In this document: positions 24,465-33,116 of the stretch, in pieces
Numbering within the stretch: the stretch's first letter is position 1
Layout: each line of letters begins with the position of its first letter
Source: an uncultured Bacteroidota bacterium
GTDB taxonomy: Bacteria > Bacteroidota > Bacteroidia > Chitinophagales > Saprospiraceae
NCBI GenBank assembly: GCA_937861115.1
Contig: CALMBD010000304.1
Span: 1 to 64,000 of the forward strand
DNA length: 64,000 nucleotides
Reading direction: 5' to 3'
The notes under the pieces: model-generated
What the model saw: only the letters and a program-made list of their open reading frames with translations
What the model was told of the DNA's origin: nothing
Database searches by the model: none
Translations under genes and position numbers: made by a program

Positions 24465-25577
24465 ATGGATTTTTTTTCTCTGAAAGTCAGGCAGGTAACG
24501 CCTGAAACGCCCGATACAGTCACCCTCGAATTTGAAATTCCGGATGACTTGCGCGAAACCTTTTTGTTTAAACAGGGCCAACACATTACCATCCGCATCC
24601 ATAAAGACGGGCACGAACTGCGCCGTTCGTATTCCATGTCGTCCAGCCCCCTCGACAACCGACTGGCGGTGACGATAAAAAAGGTTGAAGGCGGCCAGGT
24701 ATCCACCTATTTGCACGATTCTGTCAAAGCCGGCGATACCCTGGAGATTGCCGCTCCGGACGGCCGGTTTAATACGCCGCTTGATCCTGACAAGCGCCGT
24801 ACATACTACCTTTTCGGCGCTGGCAGCGGCATTACGCCGCTGATGTCGATTCTTCGGACAATCCTTGAATCGGAACCGATGAGTGCTATTTTCCTGCTTT
24901 ACGGCAGCCGCGACGAGGAATCCATCATTTTTCGAGACGAACTGGACCGGCTTTCAGAGCGCTATGTCGGACAATTGCATGTAGAACATGTGCTGAGCCA
25001 GCCCCGTAAGGAATCATCGGGCAGCGGCCTTTTCGGATTGTTTAAAAAATCGACCACCAACTGGCTCGGTAAAAAAGGGCGTATTACAGCCAAAATGGCC
25101 GGCGAATTTCTCGATGACAATATGGCCCGCGGCCCGGAAGAAGAGTGCCAGTATTTCATTTGCGGTCCGGGCAATATGACCGACACCCTCAAATCCGCCC
25201 TGATCGGGCGCGGCATTCCTACCAAACAGGTGCATACCGAGCATTTTGTCAATGCCAGCCATGTACCGGGCGAATTTCAGGCCGGCAGCGCCCCCGGTGG
25301 CGAGAAACGCGTGATCGTACATCTCCTGGGCAAGCGCATCGAACTGCCGGTACCGCCCGGCGCCACTATTCTGGATGTCCTGGTAAAAGAGCGCTACGAT
25401 CCACCCTATTCCTGCACGGCGGGCGCTTGCTCCACCTGTATGGCCAAGGTGCTGAGCGGAAAAGTGACGATGGAAGCCTGCTATGCGCTCGACGATGAAG
25501 AGGTGAAAGCCGGCTATATTCTTACCTGCCAATCGAGGCCGGAGACGGATGTGGTGGAGTTGACGTATGATATGTGA
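24465..25577 (+). CDS. PaaE-like flavin reductase with 2Fe-2S ferredoxin domain
   Basis: A 370-residue electron-transfer protein. The FAD-binding barrel carries R53-R-S-Y-S-M-S-S, the NAD(P)H domain carries F-G118-A-G-S-G-I-T-P125, and a plant-type ferredoxin domain has cluster ligands C317, C322, C325 and C355. Architecture and order match PaaE, the reductase of phenylacetyl-CoA epoxidase, and related hydroxylase reductases. The oxygenase subunits paaABCD are not in the window, so its electron acceptor is unknown; it may serve another oxygenase or fatty-acid desaturase. A basic glycine/serine-rich insert (about 181-207) separates two NAD-domain strands. It converges with uvrA with only six bases between stops. 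Confidence 0.85.
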   Translation: MDFFSLKVRQVTPETPDTVTLEFEIPDDLRETFLFKQGQHITIRIHKDGHELRRSYSMSSSPLDNRLAVTIKKVEGGQVSTYLHDSVKAGDTLEIAAPDGRFNTPLDPDKRRTYYLFGAGSGITPLMSILRTILESEPMSAIFLLYGSRDEESIIFRDELDRLSERYVGQLHVEHVLSQPRKESSGSGLFGLFKKSTTNWLGKKGRITAKMAGEFLDDNMARGPEEECQYFICGPGNMTDTLKSALIGRGIPTKQVHTEHFVNASHVPGEFQAGSAPGGEKRVIVHLLGKRIELPVPPGATILDVLVKERYDPPYSCTAGACSTCMAKVLSGKVTMEACYALDDEEVKAGYILTCQSRPETDVVELTYDM

Positions 25578-25583
25578 GGTTTA

Positions 25584-28535
25584 TCATCCTTCCAACTCCC
25601 GCGCCAGGAACTCTCCCGTCCAACTCCCCTTTACCTTGCTCACTTCCTCCGGCGTGCCCGCACAAAGGATCCTGCCTCCCCTTGCGCCGCCTTCCGGGCC
25701 GATATCCACAACATGGTCGGCCATTTTGATGACGTCGAGGTTGTGCTCGATCACGACAACGGTGTTGCCTTTTTCCACGAGGCGGTTGAGGACGCCGAGC
25801 AGTTGACGGATGTCTTCAAAATGTAACCCGGTCGTCGGTTCGTCGAGGATATAGATGGTGCGGCCCGTGTCTTTTTTGGAGAGTTCTTCCGAGAGTTTGA
25901 CGCGCTGCGCTTCACCGCCCGAGAGTGTGGTTGCCTGCTGGCCAAGCGTGATATAGCCGAGACCGACCTCCTGCAGGGTTTTGATCTTGCGATAAATGGA
26001 GGGTATCGGCTGGAAAAAATCGGCTGCTTCACTGATCGTCATATCGAGTACATCGCTGATGCTTTTGCCTTTGTACAGTATTTCGAGCGTTTCGCGGTTG
26101 TAACGGCGACCCTGACAGCGTTCGCAGTGTACCTGTACGTCGGGCAAAAAGTTCATCTCGATGGTGCGCAGGCCGGCCCCTTCGCATACCTGGCAGCGCC
26201 CTCCCTTGACGTTAAAGGAAAAACGCCCGGAATTATAGCCGCGGATCTTGGCCTCCGGCGTGTCGGCGAAAAGCTTGCGTATATCCCCGAAAACATTGGT
26301 ATAGGTGGCCGGATTGCTGCGCGGGGTTCGCCCGATCGGGCTCTGGTCGATTTCAATAACCTTGTCGAGGTATTCCAGGCCTTTTATTTCGCCGTGTGGC
26401 AAGGGGCGTTTCAGGCTGTTGTAAAAATGACTTTGGAGGATGGGGTACAGCGTTTCGTTGATCAGGCTGCTTTTGCCCGAGCCGCTCACCCCGGTGACAC
26501 AAATGAAGGTGCCCAGGGGCAGGCGCAGGTCGACGTTTTTTAGGTTGTGGCCGGTACAGCCCGGGAGTTCGAGCCATTTTCCCGTGCCCTTGCGTCGAAC
26601 TTTGGGTACATCGAGTTTGACCCGGCCGGCGAGGTAGTCCGACGTTTTTGTGGGATTCTTCAAAAAATCTTCGGGCGTACCGATATCGACGATCTCCCCG
26701 CCGTGTTTTCCGGCGCCCGGGCCCAGGTCGATGAGGTAGTCCGATTCAAGCATAATATCCCGGTCGTGCTCCACCACGAGCACGGTATTGCCGATGTCGC
26801 GCAGGTTTTTGAGCGCCTCGATGAGCCGGTGGTTGTCGCGCTGGTGCAGCCCGATGCTCGGTTCGTCGAGGATGTAGGTGATACCGGTGAGTTGCGAGCC
26901 GATCTGGGTAGCCAGGCGGATGCGCTGGCTTTCGCCGCCGGAGAGGGTACGGGCCGGGCGGTTGAGCGCCAGGTAGTCGAGGCCGACCTGGAGCAGAAAC
27001 TTCAGGCGGAAACGTATTTCTTTCAGCACATCTTTGGCAATGGCGCGTTGGCGCTCACTCAACCGGCTGTCAATATTCTCCAGTGCTGCATGGAGCTCGG
27101 CAAGGTCCATATCGGCGAGTTCTGCAATGTTATAATTGCCGATCTTGAACCACCGGCTTTCTTTCTTCAGCCGGGTGCCTTCGCATTCGGGGCATGGCGC
27201 AACAGCCATAAAGTCCTCTGCCCACTGGCGTATTTTTTCACTGGTGGTATCGGTATACCAGCGTTTGAGCATATTGACGAGGCCATCATAGGCCAGGTTG
27301 TAGGTCCATTCATCGCCGCCCCAGGTGATGTCGACCTTCAGTTCGTCGTCGCCGCCGTACAACAGGGTTTTCAGGGCATCCTCAGGAATGTCTTTTACGG
27401 GGGTGCTGAAGGAAAATTTGTGTTTTTTGGTCAGTTCGCGCAATTGTTTGAACATCATATTATCGCGCACTTCACCCAGCGGCACTATGCCCACCTCATT
27501 GATACTCTTCGTGTTATCAGGAATTACCCGCGCCATATCCACCTCGTGCACCTCGCCCAGTCCTTTGCAGTGCGGGCACATGCCATAAGGTGAATTGAAG
27601 GAAAACGTATTCGGCGAAGGTTCTTCGTACGAGATCCCGGAATCGGGGCACATAAGGTTACGGGAATAGATAGCCGTCTGTCCCGATCCTTCAGCGGGTG
27701 GAAGAGAAGATTCCCCTTCGGAAGCACTATCGAGGTCCAGCACCTGCAGCATCCCGTCGCCCAGACGCATGGCCATACGCACACTGCTTGCCAGCCGGTC
27801 ACCCCTGTCGTCACCGATCCTGATACGATCGACTACCACCTCAATATCGTGGATTTTGTAGCGATCCACCTGCATACCGGGTGTAATATCCAGGATTTCA
27901 CCGTCGACACGGATTTTGGTGTACCCCTGTTTTCTGATCTGTTCAAAGAGTTCGCGGTAGTGCCCTTTACGAGAGCGCACCACCGGCGCCAGCACGGCTA
28001 TTTTTTTATCTGCAAAACGCTCAAGAATATTCTGGATGATCTGGTCCTCCGTGTATTTCACCATTTTTTTGCCCGTCTCCCAGGAATAGGCTTCCCCGGC
28101 GCGGGCAAACAACAGTCGCAGAAAATCATACACTTCCGTCACAGTTCCCACCGTTGAGCGGGGGTTCCGGCCGGTTGTTTTTTGCTCGATACTGATCACA
28201 GGACTCAGGCCGGTGATCTGTTCTACATCGGGGCGTTCCATTTCGCCGATGAACTGGCGGGCATAACTGCTGAGCGTTTCCATGAAACGGCGCTGCCCTT
28301 CGGCATAAATGGTATCGAAGGCGAGCGAGCTTTTGCCTGATCCGCTCACGCCTGTGATCACAACCAGGCGATTGCGCGGAATGCGTACCGTGACATCGCG
28401 AAGGTTGTGCACGCGCGCGCCCGTCACTTCAATAAACGGTTGGTTAGCAGGATGTTGAATAACAGGCTCCAGGATGGCCTGCGCTGTACTTGATTCGCCG
28501 TTCAGAATGGCTGGTTTAGTCTTTGCTTTTGACAT
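25584..28535 (-). CDS. uvrA: Excinuclease ABC subunit A (UvrA)
   Basis: A 983-residue UvrA, the damage-recognition ATPase of nucleotide excision repair. Both ABC modules are complete: the first Walker A is T61-G-V-S-G-S-G-K-S, and the two signature motifs read T-L-S-G-G-E-S-Q-R and T-L-S-G-G-E-A-Q-R. The C-terminal zinc module is intact (C-Q-V-C and C-E-R-C). The N-terminal zinc module is altered: the first pair reads C296-P-D-S299 where C-x2-C is expected, while C320-P-H-C323 is normal. A 25-residue extension precedes the first domain. The ATG at 28535 is preferred over the open frame to 28748, which adds no family sequence. Confidence 0.95.
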   Translation of the reverse strand: MSKAKTKPAILNGESSTAQAILEPVIQHPANQPFIEVTGARVHNLRDVTVRIPRNRLVVITGVSGSGKSSLAFDTIYAEGQRRFMETLSSYARQFIGEMERPDVEQITGLSPVISIEQKTTGRNPRSTVGTVTEVYDFLRLLFARAGEAYSWETGKKMVKYTEDQIIQNILERFADKKIAVLAPVVRSRKGHYRELFEQIRKQGYTKIRVDGEILDITPGMQVDRYKIHDIEVVVDRIRIGDDRGDRLASSVRMAMRLGDGMLQVLDLDSASEGESSLPPAEGSGQTAIYSRNLMCPDSGISYEEPSPNTFSFNSPYGMCPHCKGLGEVHEVDMARVIPDNTKSINEVGIVPLGEVRDNMMFKQLRELTKKHKFSFSTPVKDIPEDALKTLLYGGDDELKVDITWGGDEWTYNLAYDGLVNMLKRWYTDTTSEKIRQWAEDFMAVAPCPECEGTRLKKESRWFKIGNYNIAELADMDLAELHAALENIDSRLSERQRAIAKDVLKEIRFRLKFLLQVGLDYLALNRPARTLSGGESQRIRLATQIGSQLTGITYILDEPSIGLHQRDNHRLIEALKNLRDIGNTVLVVEHDRDIMLESDYLIDLGPGAGKHGGEIVDIGTPEDFLKNPTKTSDYLAGRVKLDVPKVRRKGTGKWLELPGCTGHNLKNVDLRLPLGTFICVTGVSGSGKSSLINETLYPILQSHFYNSLKRPLPHGEIKGLEYLDKVIEIDQSPIGRTPRSNPATYTNVFGDIRKLFADTPEAKIRGYNSGRFSFNVKGGRCQVCEGAGLRTIEMNFLPDVQVHCERCQGRRYNRETLEILYKGKSISDVLDMTISEAADFFQPIPSIYRKIKTLQEVGLGYITLGQQATTLSGGEAQRVKLSEELSKKDTGRTIYILDEPTTGLHFEDIRQLLGVLNRLVEKGNTVVVIEHNLDVIKMADHVVDIGPEGGARGGRILCAGTPEEVSKVKGSWTGEFLARELEG

Positions 28536-28580
28536 AGTCTGGGAAAACAACGCCGAAGGGATACGGTTTTGTGCAAAGGG

Positions 28581-28588
28581 CAAAAATA
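28581..28588 (-). promoter_or_regulatory. -7 element of uvrA
   Basis: The minus-strand reading TATTTTTG matches TAnnTTTG, 46 bases before the uvrA ATG. No -33 TTG is visible at the usual distance. Confidence 0.35.
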
Positions 28589-28844
28589 GGGAGAAATAAT
28601 GCGTTGAAAAAGATATTTTAAAACAAAATGTCTGTAATTTTTGCGACCAGGATAATACATTGTTTTTTTCCCGGCCGTGCATTGGTTCAGCCGGCCGTTC
28701 GGGGTGTACAGAACGGTGCACGACTATCGGCAATAAAATCATCAACAATGATCCGAAACGTCATAAATCTGACACGGTTGAAAGTTTTTTTAATTGAACA
28801 GCACAAAAAGTAGAAATGCCGACCCTTAAGCGGTTGATGCGCAG

Positions 28845-28852
28845 TACATTTG
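28845..28852 (+). promoter_or_regulatory. -7 element of a short leader or sRNA upstream of deoC
   Basis: TACATTTG matches TAnnTTTG. A transcript starting a few bases downstream would reach the terminator at 28880-28920 after about 60 bases. No gene lies between the two except a four-codon ORF. Confidence 0.42.
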
Positions 28853-28866
28853 CAGGAGAAAACCAC

Positions 28867-28881
28867 ATGAAAGCGCTCTGA
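28867..28881 (+). other. Four-codon leader-like ORF (M-K-A-L)
   Basis: ATG at 28867 preceded by AGGAG at 28854-28858 encodes M-K-A-L and stops at 28879-28881, overlapping the first bases of the terminator stem. Overlap of a tiny ORF with a terminator is the geometry of an attenuator, but four codons may be coincidence. Confidence 0.25.
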
Positions 28882-28920
28882 GTCTTCCCGTCCGGAATCA
28901 TGCGGGAAGGCTCTTTTTTA
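28880..28920 (+). terminator. Rho-independent terminator / candidate attenuator before deoC
   Basis: GAG-t-CTTCCCG (28880-28890) pairs with CGGGAAG-g-CTC (28903-28913), followed by T7. It is oriented for plus-strand transcription. No plus-strand gene ends upstream of it, because the nearest, the PaaE-like gene, stops 3.3 kb earlier. It must therefore end a short RNA or regulate read-through into deoC. Confidence 0.68.
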
Positions 28921-28991
28921 AAAACACTATTTTGTGCGCTTAATCCGAACCCGTCTCGGTTGCAGGCAATACAAAAAACCGGATATTCCTG

Positions 28992-29645
28992 ATGTCTGAA
29001 CTAGCTAAATTTATCGAACATACCACCCTGAAGCCCGACACAACTCTTGCAGATGTGCGGCGACTCTGTGAAGAAGCACAAAAGCACGGCTTTGCCGGTG
29101 TTTGCGTGCCACCCCTGTATGTTCGGGATTCTTGCAGGGTGCTTGGAGAAGGCCGGCAGGTCAGGGTTGTGACCGTTGTGGGGTTCCCTATGGGTTATTC
29201 TGCCATTCCTGCTAAAAGTGAAGAAATAAAACGCGCCATCGATGAAGGCGCCGACGATATTGACGCCGTCATTAATATTGCGGCGGTAAAAAGTGAAAAC
29301 TGGAGCCATGTGGAGCGCGATATCGAGGCGGTGGCCAGGGCTACGCACATGCGTGGAAAGACCCTGAAACTGATCCTTGAATGCGGTTTGCTGACCGAAG
29401 CAGAAATGCGCCGGATCGGCACCCTGGCGGAAGCCGCCCATGTGGCCTGGTTGAAAACGGGCACCGGTTACCACGGACATTCCGCAACCGTCGACATGGT
29501 GAAGTTGCTGCGTACTGTTGCGCCTGAAGGCATAAAGATCAAGGCGTCGGGGGGCATCCGGACGGCTAAAGTGGCGGAAGCCCTGATTGCAGCCGGCGCA
29601 GAGCGCATCGGCACCTCTTCCTCTCTCGAGATCATCGGCGCCTGA
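28992..29645 (+). CDS. deoC: Deoxyribose-phosphate aldolase
   Basis: A 217-residue DeoC, which cleaves 2-deoxyribose-5-phosphate to glyceraldehyde-3-phosphate and acetaldehyde in deoxynucleoside salvage. The TIM-barrel motifs are present: the Schiff-base lysine region W-L-K-T-G-T-G-Y and the second lysine in I-K-A-S-G-G-I-R-T. Length is normal. A terminator-bearing leader lies 70 bases upstream. The SPOR protein gene follows after 52 bases, so some read-through into the rodA cluster is possible. Confidence 0.95.
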   Translation: MSELAKFIEHTTLKPDTTLADVRRLCEEAQKHGFAGVCVPPLYVRDSCRVLGEGRQVRVVTVVGFPMGYSAIPAKSEEIKRAIDEGADDIDAVINIAAVKSENWSHVERDIEAVARATHMRGKTLKLILECGLLTEAEMRRIGTLAEAAHVAWLKTGTGYHGHSATVDMVKLLRTVAPEGIKIKASGGIRTAKVAEALIAAGAERIGTSSSLEIIGA

Positions 29646-29697
29646 TTTTGTACCTTCCCTGACCAGAGCGCATACATAACCGATCAAAGGCACTGCT

Positions 29698-30126
29698 ATG
29701 AAACAATATTCAAGAATGTACGGACAGCCGTCGCGGGTAATTGCCGTAGTACTCATATGGATATGCGGCGGAACGATTACCGGCGCACTGGCGCAGGAAG
29801 TTCAGATCAATGAAGATCCGCGGGTGAGTCAGCTGTGCAGAAACTGGATCAACGACAACCGCGCCAATCCGCATGTGGAAGGCTGGCGGGTGCAGATCAT
29901 GGCTACTCCCGACCGGCAGCAGGTAGAAGAAGCGCGCAACAGGTTCCGAATTGCACATCCGGAAGTGCCTGCCGAGTGGACACAGGAAAAACCGTATTAC
30001 AAACTTCGCGTGGGCGCATTCAGGAATAAACTCGATGCCATGGCGTTTATAGCCCTATTGACCGATTATCCGGGAGCATATCCCGCAAAAGACGGCAACA
30101 TCCATCCGCGCGATTTTATTGATTAG
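29698..30126 (+). CDS. Exported SPOR-domain-like protein
   Basis: A 142-residue protein with a hydrophobic leader (about 13-32) and a C-terminal SPOR-like domain (about 60-140: G-W-R-V-Q-I-M-A-T, then Y-K-L-R-V-G-A-F-R-N-K and D-A-M-A-F-I). SPOR domains bind denuded glycan strands at the division site. It ends eight bases before rodA, which fits a peptidoglycan role. The leader could be a cleaved signal peptide (cleavage near A-L-A-Q) or an anchor. The SPOR assignment is by pattern, without a profile search. Confidence 0.78.
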   Translation: MKQYSRMYGQPSRVIAVVLIWICGGTITGALAQEVQINEDPRVSQLCRNWINDNRANPHVEGWRVQIMATPDRQQVEEARNRFRIAHPEVPAEWTQEKPYYKLRVGAFRNKLDAMAFIALLTDYPGAYPAKDGNIHPRDFID

Positions 30127-30134
30127 GAAAGACG

Positions 30135-31616
30135 ATGGCTACATCCAAACAATCGGTGTTTCAACTGGGCGAGCTGGACCGGATCACCATCTGGCTTTAT
30201 GCCGCACTGGTCTTTATCGGCTGGGGCATGATCTTTTCCGTGAATTATGACCCTGAAGCCGACACGTTCGGTTTTCTCGATCTGGACAATAACGCGGGCA
30301 AGCAAATGTTTTTTATCATCATCTGCCTTGCCCTGATGTTTTTCATTTTCATGACCGATTGGGCCATCTGGCGGACCTATGCCCTCATTATTTATATTAT
30401 CACCCTGATTATTTTGCCCGGCACCCTTATTTTCGGTCGGGAGATAAACGGCGCATATGCCTGGTACCAGTTGGGCGGCTTTTCGTTCCAGCCTTCCGAA
30501 CTGGCCAAATTCGGGACCAGCCTTGCCCTGGCAGGGTATCTGAGTTCTACCGGGGTTAACCTGAACGAATGGCGCAGCCGCTTTATAGCCATTGGTATAT
30601 TTATGTTGCCGGCGGCTATTATCCTCGCGCAATCGGATACAGGATCGGCCCTGGTGTTTTTTTCCTTCGCGCTTGCCCTGTATCGCGAAGGACTGGCGCC
30701 TTCCTGGTATGTATTGGGTTTCGGTACGGCATGTTGCGCTATCCTGGGCCTGGCAACCAACCCGCCCTATACCATAGCGGTTTTTTTCATGATCCTTAAT
30801 TTTTACCTGATCTCCCGTTTCAGGGAAAACAACCGCCCCTGGTGGATTGCCCTTGTGTTGACATTGTTGTTGACCATCTGGTGGCCTACCGTTTCCGGAT
30901 GGTTTTTTACGGCGTACGGGCTGATTCCCGAGCAGGTCCCCAATCATGAATTACTGGTCCTGGTACCTCATATATTGCTGCTGATAGCGGCTTTTCTGCC
31001 CAATTACCTGCGAAAAAATGCCCTGATACAGAATAGCCTGCGCACCAAGTTGTTACTTCTCCTGCTGGCATCCGGGATAGTATTCGGTTCCAATTTTGCC
31101 AACAACAAGATACTGGCGCCTTACCAGCAGCAGCGCATCAAACTCTGGCTCAATCCTTCTGAAGCGGCAGCCGATGCCCGCGGTTCGGCCTACAACCTGC
31201 TGCATTCAAAAATGGCTATCGGTTCGGGCGGCTTCTGGGGTAAGGGCACGCTTAAAGGAAACATGACGAGGTTGAATTATGTGCCGGAGCAAACCACCGA
31301 CTTCATTTTTTGTACTGTTGGAGAAGAGCAGGGCTTTTTGGGTGCACTGCTTGTGATTGCCCTGTTTGCTGCGCTTCTGGTACGCATCACCGTTCTCGCC
31401 GAACGCCAGCGATCCAACTTTTCCCGCATATACGCCTACTGTGTGGCGGGAATAGTCTTTGTGCATTTTATCGTCAATATTGGCATGACCATGGGCCTGT
31501 TCCCGATTATCGGAATACCCCTTCCTTTCCTTAGTTACGGCGGCTCCTCGCTTATCGGGTTTACCCTGATGATCGGCGTGCTGCTGAAGCTGGACAGCAA
31601 CCGAAACCTCGCCTGA
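30135..31616 (+). CDS. rodA: RodA-type SEDS peptidoglycan polymerase
   Basis: A 493-residue SEDS-family protein with about ten or more transmembrane helices, glycan polymerase of the elongation machinery. Conserved stretches include G-G-F-S-F-Q-P-S-E-L-A-K, Q-S-D-T-G-S-A-L-V and P-F-L-S-Y-G-G-S-S. The central part (about 225-320) is enlarged compared with enterobacterial RodA, as is common in Bacteroidota. It follows a SPOR protein gene by eight bases and precedes tgt by 40. A RodA rather than FtsW call is preferred because of the Bacteroidota-type large middle loop and the lack of mur genes around it. Confidence 0.9.
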   Translation: MATSKQSVFQLGELDRITIWLYAALVFIGWGMIFSVNYDPEADTFGFLDLDNNAGKQMFFIIICLALMFFIFMTDWAIWRTYALIIYIITLIILPGTLIFGREINGAYAWYQLGGFSFQPSELAKFGTSLALAGYLSSTGVNLNEWRSRFIAIGIFMLPAAIILAQSDTGSALVFFSFALALYREGLAPSWYVLGFGTACCAILGLATNPPYTIAVFFMILNFYLISRFRENNRPWWIALVLTLLLTIWWPTVSGWFFTAYGLIPEQVPNHELLVLVPHILLLIAAFLPNYLRKNALIQNSLRTKLLLLLLASGIVFGSNFANNKILAPYQQQRIKLWLNPSEAAADARGSAYNLLHSKMAIGSGGFWGKGTLKGNMTRLNYVPEQTTDFIFCTVGEEQGFLGALLVIALFAALLVRITVLAERQRSNFSRIYAYCVAGIVFVHFIVNIGMTMGLFPIIGIPLPFLSYGGSSLIGFTLMIGVLLKLDSNRNLA

Positions 31617-31656
31617 CAAGCCCTTCGGACACCGGGCTCCCAATTCACACCCGAGC

Positions 31657-32787
31657 ATGAATTTTACCCTTCAACATACGGACCCCGGTTCGAGCGCCCG
31701 TGCCGGGCTGATAGAAACGGAGCATGGCATCGTCGAAACGCCCATTTTTATGCCGGTGGGCACTGCCGGAACGGTAAAGGCGGTCCATCAGCACGAACTC
31801 GCCGACGATATACAGGCGCAGATATGTCTGGGCAATACGTATCACCTGTTTCTGCGCCCCGGACTCGAGGTACTTCAACAAGCAGGCGGCTTGCACCGGT
31901 TTAATGGCTGGTCAGGGCCCATACTTACCGATAGCGGCGGTTTTCAGGTATATTCGCTGGCTCACCGCAGAAAGATAAAAGAGGAAGGCGTAACCTTTCA
32001 AAGCCATATCGATGGTTCCAAACACACCTTTACACCCGAAGGGGTTATGGATATCCAGCGGGTGATCGGCGCCGACATCATTATGGCCTTCGACGAATGT
32101 ACCCCCTACCCTTGCGAATACAAGTATGCCCATAAATCCATGGAACTGACGCACCGCTGGCTGGCGCGCTGCGTGGAGCGCTTCGACAATACAGCACCCC
32201 TCTATGGCTATTCGCAAACACTGTTTCCCATCGTTCAGGGTAGCACTTTTCCCGAACTGCGCAAAATATCGGCCGAAACCATAGCGTCCTTCGGGCGCGA
32301 AGGCAACGCCATCGGCGGCCTCTCGGTTGGCGAACCGGCTGAAGACATGTATGCCATGACCGAACTGGTAACCGGCATACTTCCCAAAGACAAGCCCCGG
32401 TACCTGATGGGTGTGGGCACACCGGAAAATATTCTGGAGTGCATCGCTCGCGGGATCGATATGTTCGACTGCGTGCTCCCGACGCGCAACGCGCGCCATG
32501 GCATGCTCTATACGGCAGCAGGTATTATCAATATCCGCAACGCCAAATGGAAAGAAGATTTTGATCCAATCGATGCCGACAGTCCGGTACACACCAGCCG
32601 GACGCACAGCAAGGCGTATTTGCGGCACCTGTTTATCAATGAAGAGATATTGGGCATGCAACTGGCCTCCCTGCAAAATCTCGGCTTTTTTCTTTGGCTC
32701 GTTGGCGAGGCGCGACGGCGCATTTCCGACGGCACCTTCTCCGAATGGAAAAGCCGAATGGTAAAACAGGTAAGCGTCAGGTTATAG
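31657..32787 (+). CDS. tgt: Queuine/preQ1 tRNA-guanine transglycosylase
   Basis: A 376-residue Tgt that exchanges guanine-34 of GUN-anticodon tRNAs for preQ1. Catalytic motifs are intact: T-D92-S-G-G-F-Q and M-F-D271-C-V-L-P-T-R-N with the nucleophilic aspartate, plus G-N-A-I-G-G-L-S-V-G-E-P. The usual zinc-binding C-x-C-x2-C near residue 308 is replaced by A-D-S-P-V-H-T-S-R, and the later histidine is also missing. From memory, other Bacteroidota Tgt proteins show the same loss, so this appears to be a clade trait rather than a defect. It is 40 bases downstream of rodA. Confidence 0.94.
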   Translation: MNFTLQHTDPGSSARAGLIETEHGIVETPIFMPVGTAGTVKAVHQHELADDIQAQICLGNTYHLFLRPGLEVLQQAGGLHRFNGWSGPILTDSGGFQVYSLAHRRKIKEEGVTFQSHIDGSKHTFTPEGVMDIQRVIGADIIMAFDECTPYPCEYKYAHKSMELTHRWLARCVERFDNTAPLYGYSQTLFPIVQGSTFPELRKISAETIASFGREGNAIGGLSVGEPAEDMYAMTELVTGILPKDKPRYLMGVGTPENILECIARGIDMFDCVLPTRNARHGMLYTAAGIINIRNAKWKEDFDPIDADSPVHTSRTHSKAYLRHLFINEEILGMQLASLQNLGFFLWLVGEARRRISDGTFSEWKSRMVKQVSVRL

Positions 32788-33116
32788 GCGGATACTCCGA
32801 TCGCGGACCGGAAAATCAAAATAAATAGGGCGGCCGACAGGATTCAGGCAGCGTTTCGGCTTGTTAAATCCTCTAATTCACCGAAACCTTAACACAAACG
32901 CCAAAATATGCCCCGGACCCGCTCCGTTTTCGCTCCGACCAACCAAGGCCAATCGTTAAATTTTATATTATTGACCGGCGAAACATCTGTATTTTTTTAT
33001 CAAGAACCCGGAAAAACCTACCTTCGCGGACTTTAACAAAAAAAACTTGGGCGTTTTAGGATGCCCTGCCTAATATTGTACGCTGTTTTCATCCAAACTC
33101 TTTGGTCTGTCTGTCT
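32788..33116. other. 329-base intergenic region upstream of the porP/sprF-family gene
   Basis: It contains a possible -7 element (TACCTTCG at 33019-33026) about 90 bases before the next ATG. No terminator for tgt is obvious; the best inverted repeat pairs GTTTCGG with CCGAAAC across a loop of more than 20 bases. Nothing else is recognised. Confidence 0.5.
33019..33026 (+). promoter_or_regulatory. Variant -7 element of the porP/sprF-family gene
   Basis: TACCTTCG differs from TAnnTTTG at one base and lies 90 bases before the ATG at 33117. A T-run about 20 bases upstream occupies the -33 position. Confidence 0.3.

Larger units (their letters stand above)
28536..28991. other. 456-base intergenic region between divergent uvrA and deoC
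   Basis: It holds a minus-strand -7 element for uvrA (28581-28588) and a plus-strand unit made of a -7 element, a tiny ORF and a terminator (28845-28920). About 70 bases before deoC remain without a recognised signal. No convincing protein gene is seen; a 61-codon frame at 28628-28813 has no family features. Confidence 0.6.

Noticed and set aside
23127..24716. A long open frame on the minus strand opposite gabD and the start of the PaaE-like gene (529 codons)
   Set aside because: It is antisense to two genes with complete family motifs, has no recognisable domain and reads as a low-quality, Cys/His/Arg-rich mirror frame typical of GC-rich coding DNA.
26547..27593. A 348-codon plus-strand frame opposite uvrA
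   Set aside because: uvrA is intact on the other strand, and the plus frame has no family features and no promoter.
28628..28813. A 61-codon plus-strand frame between uvrA and deoC
   Set aside because: No start context, no domain, and it covers the region upstream of uvrA where promoter sequence is expected.
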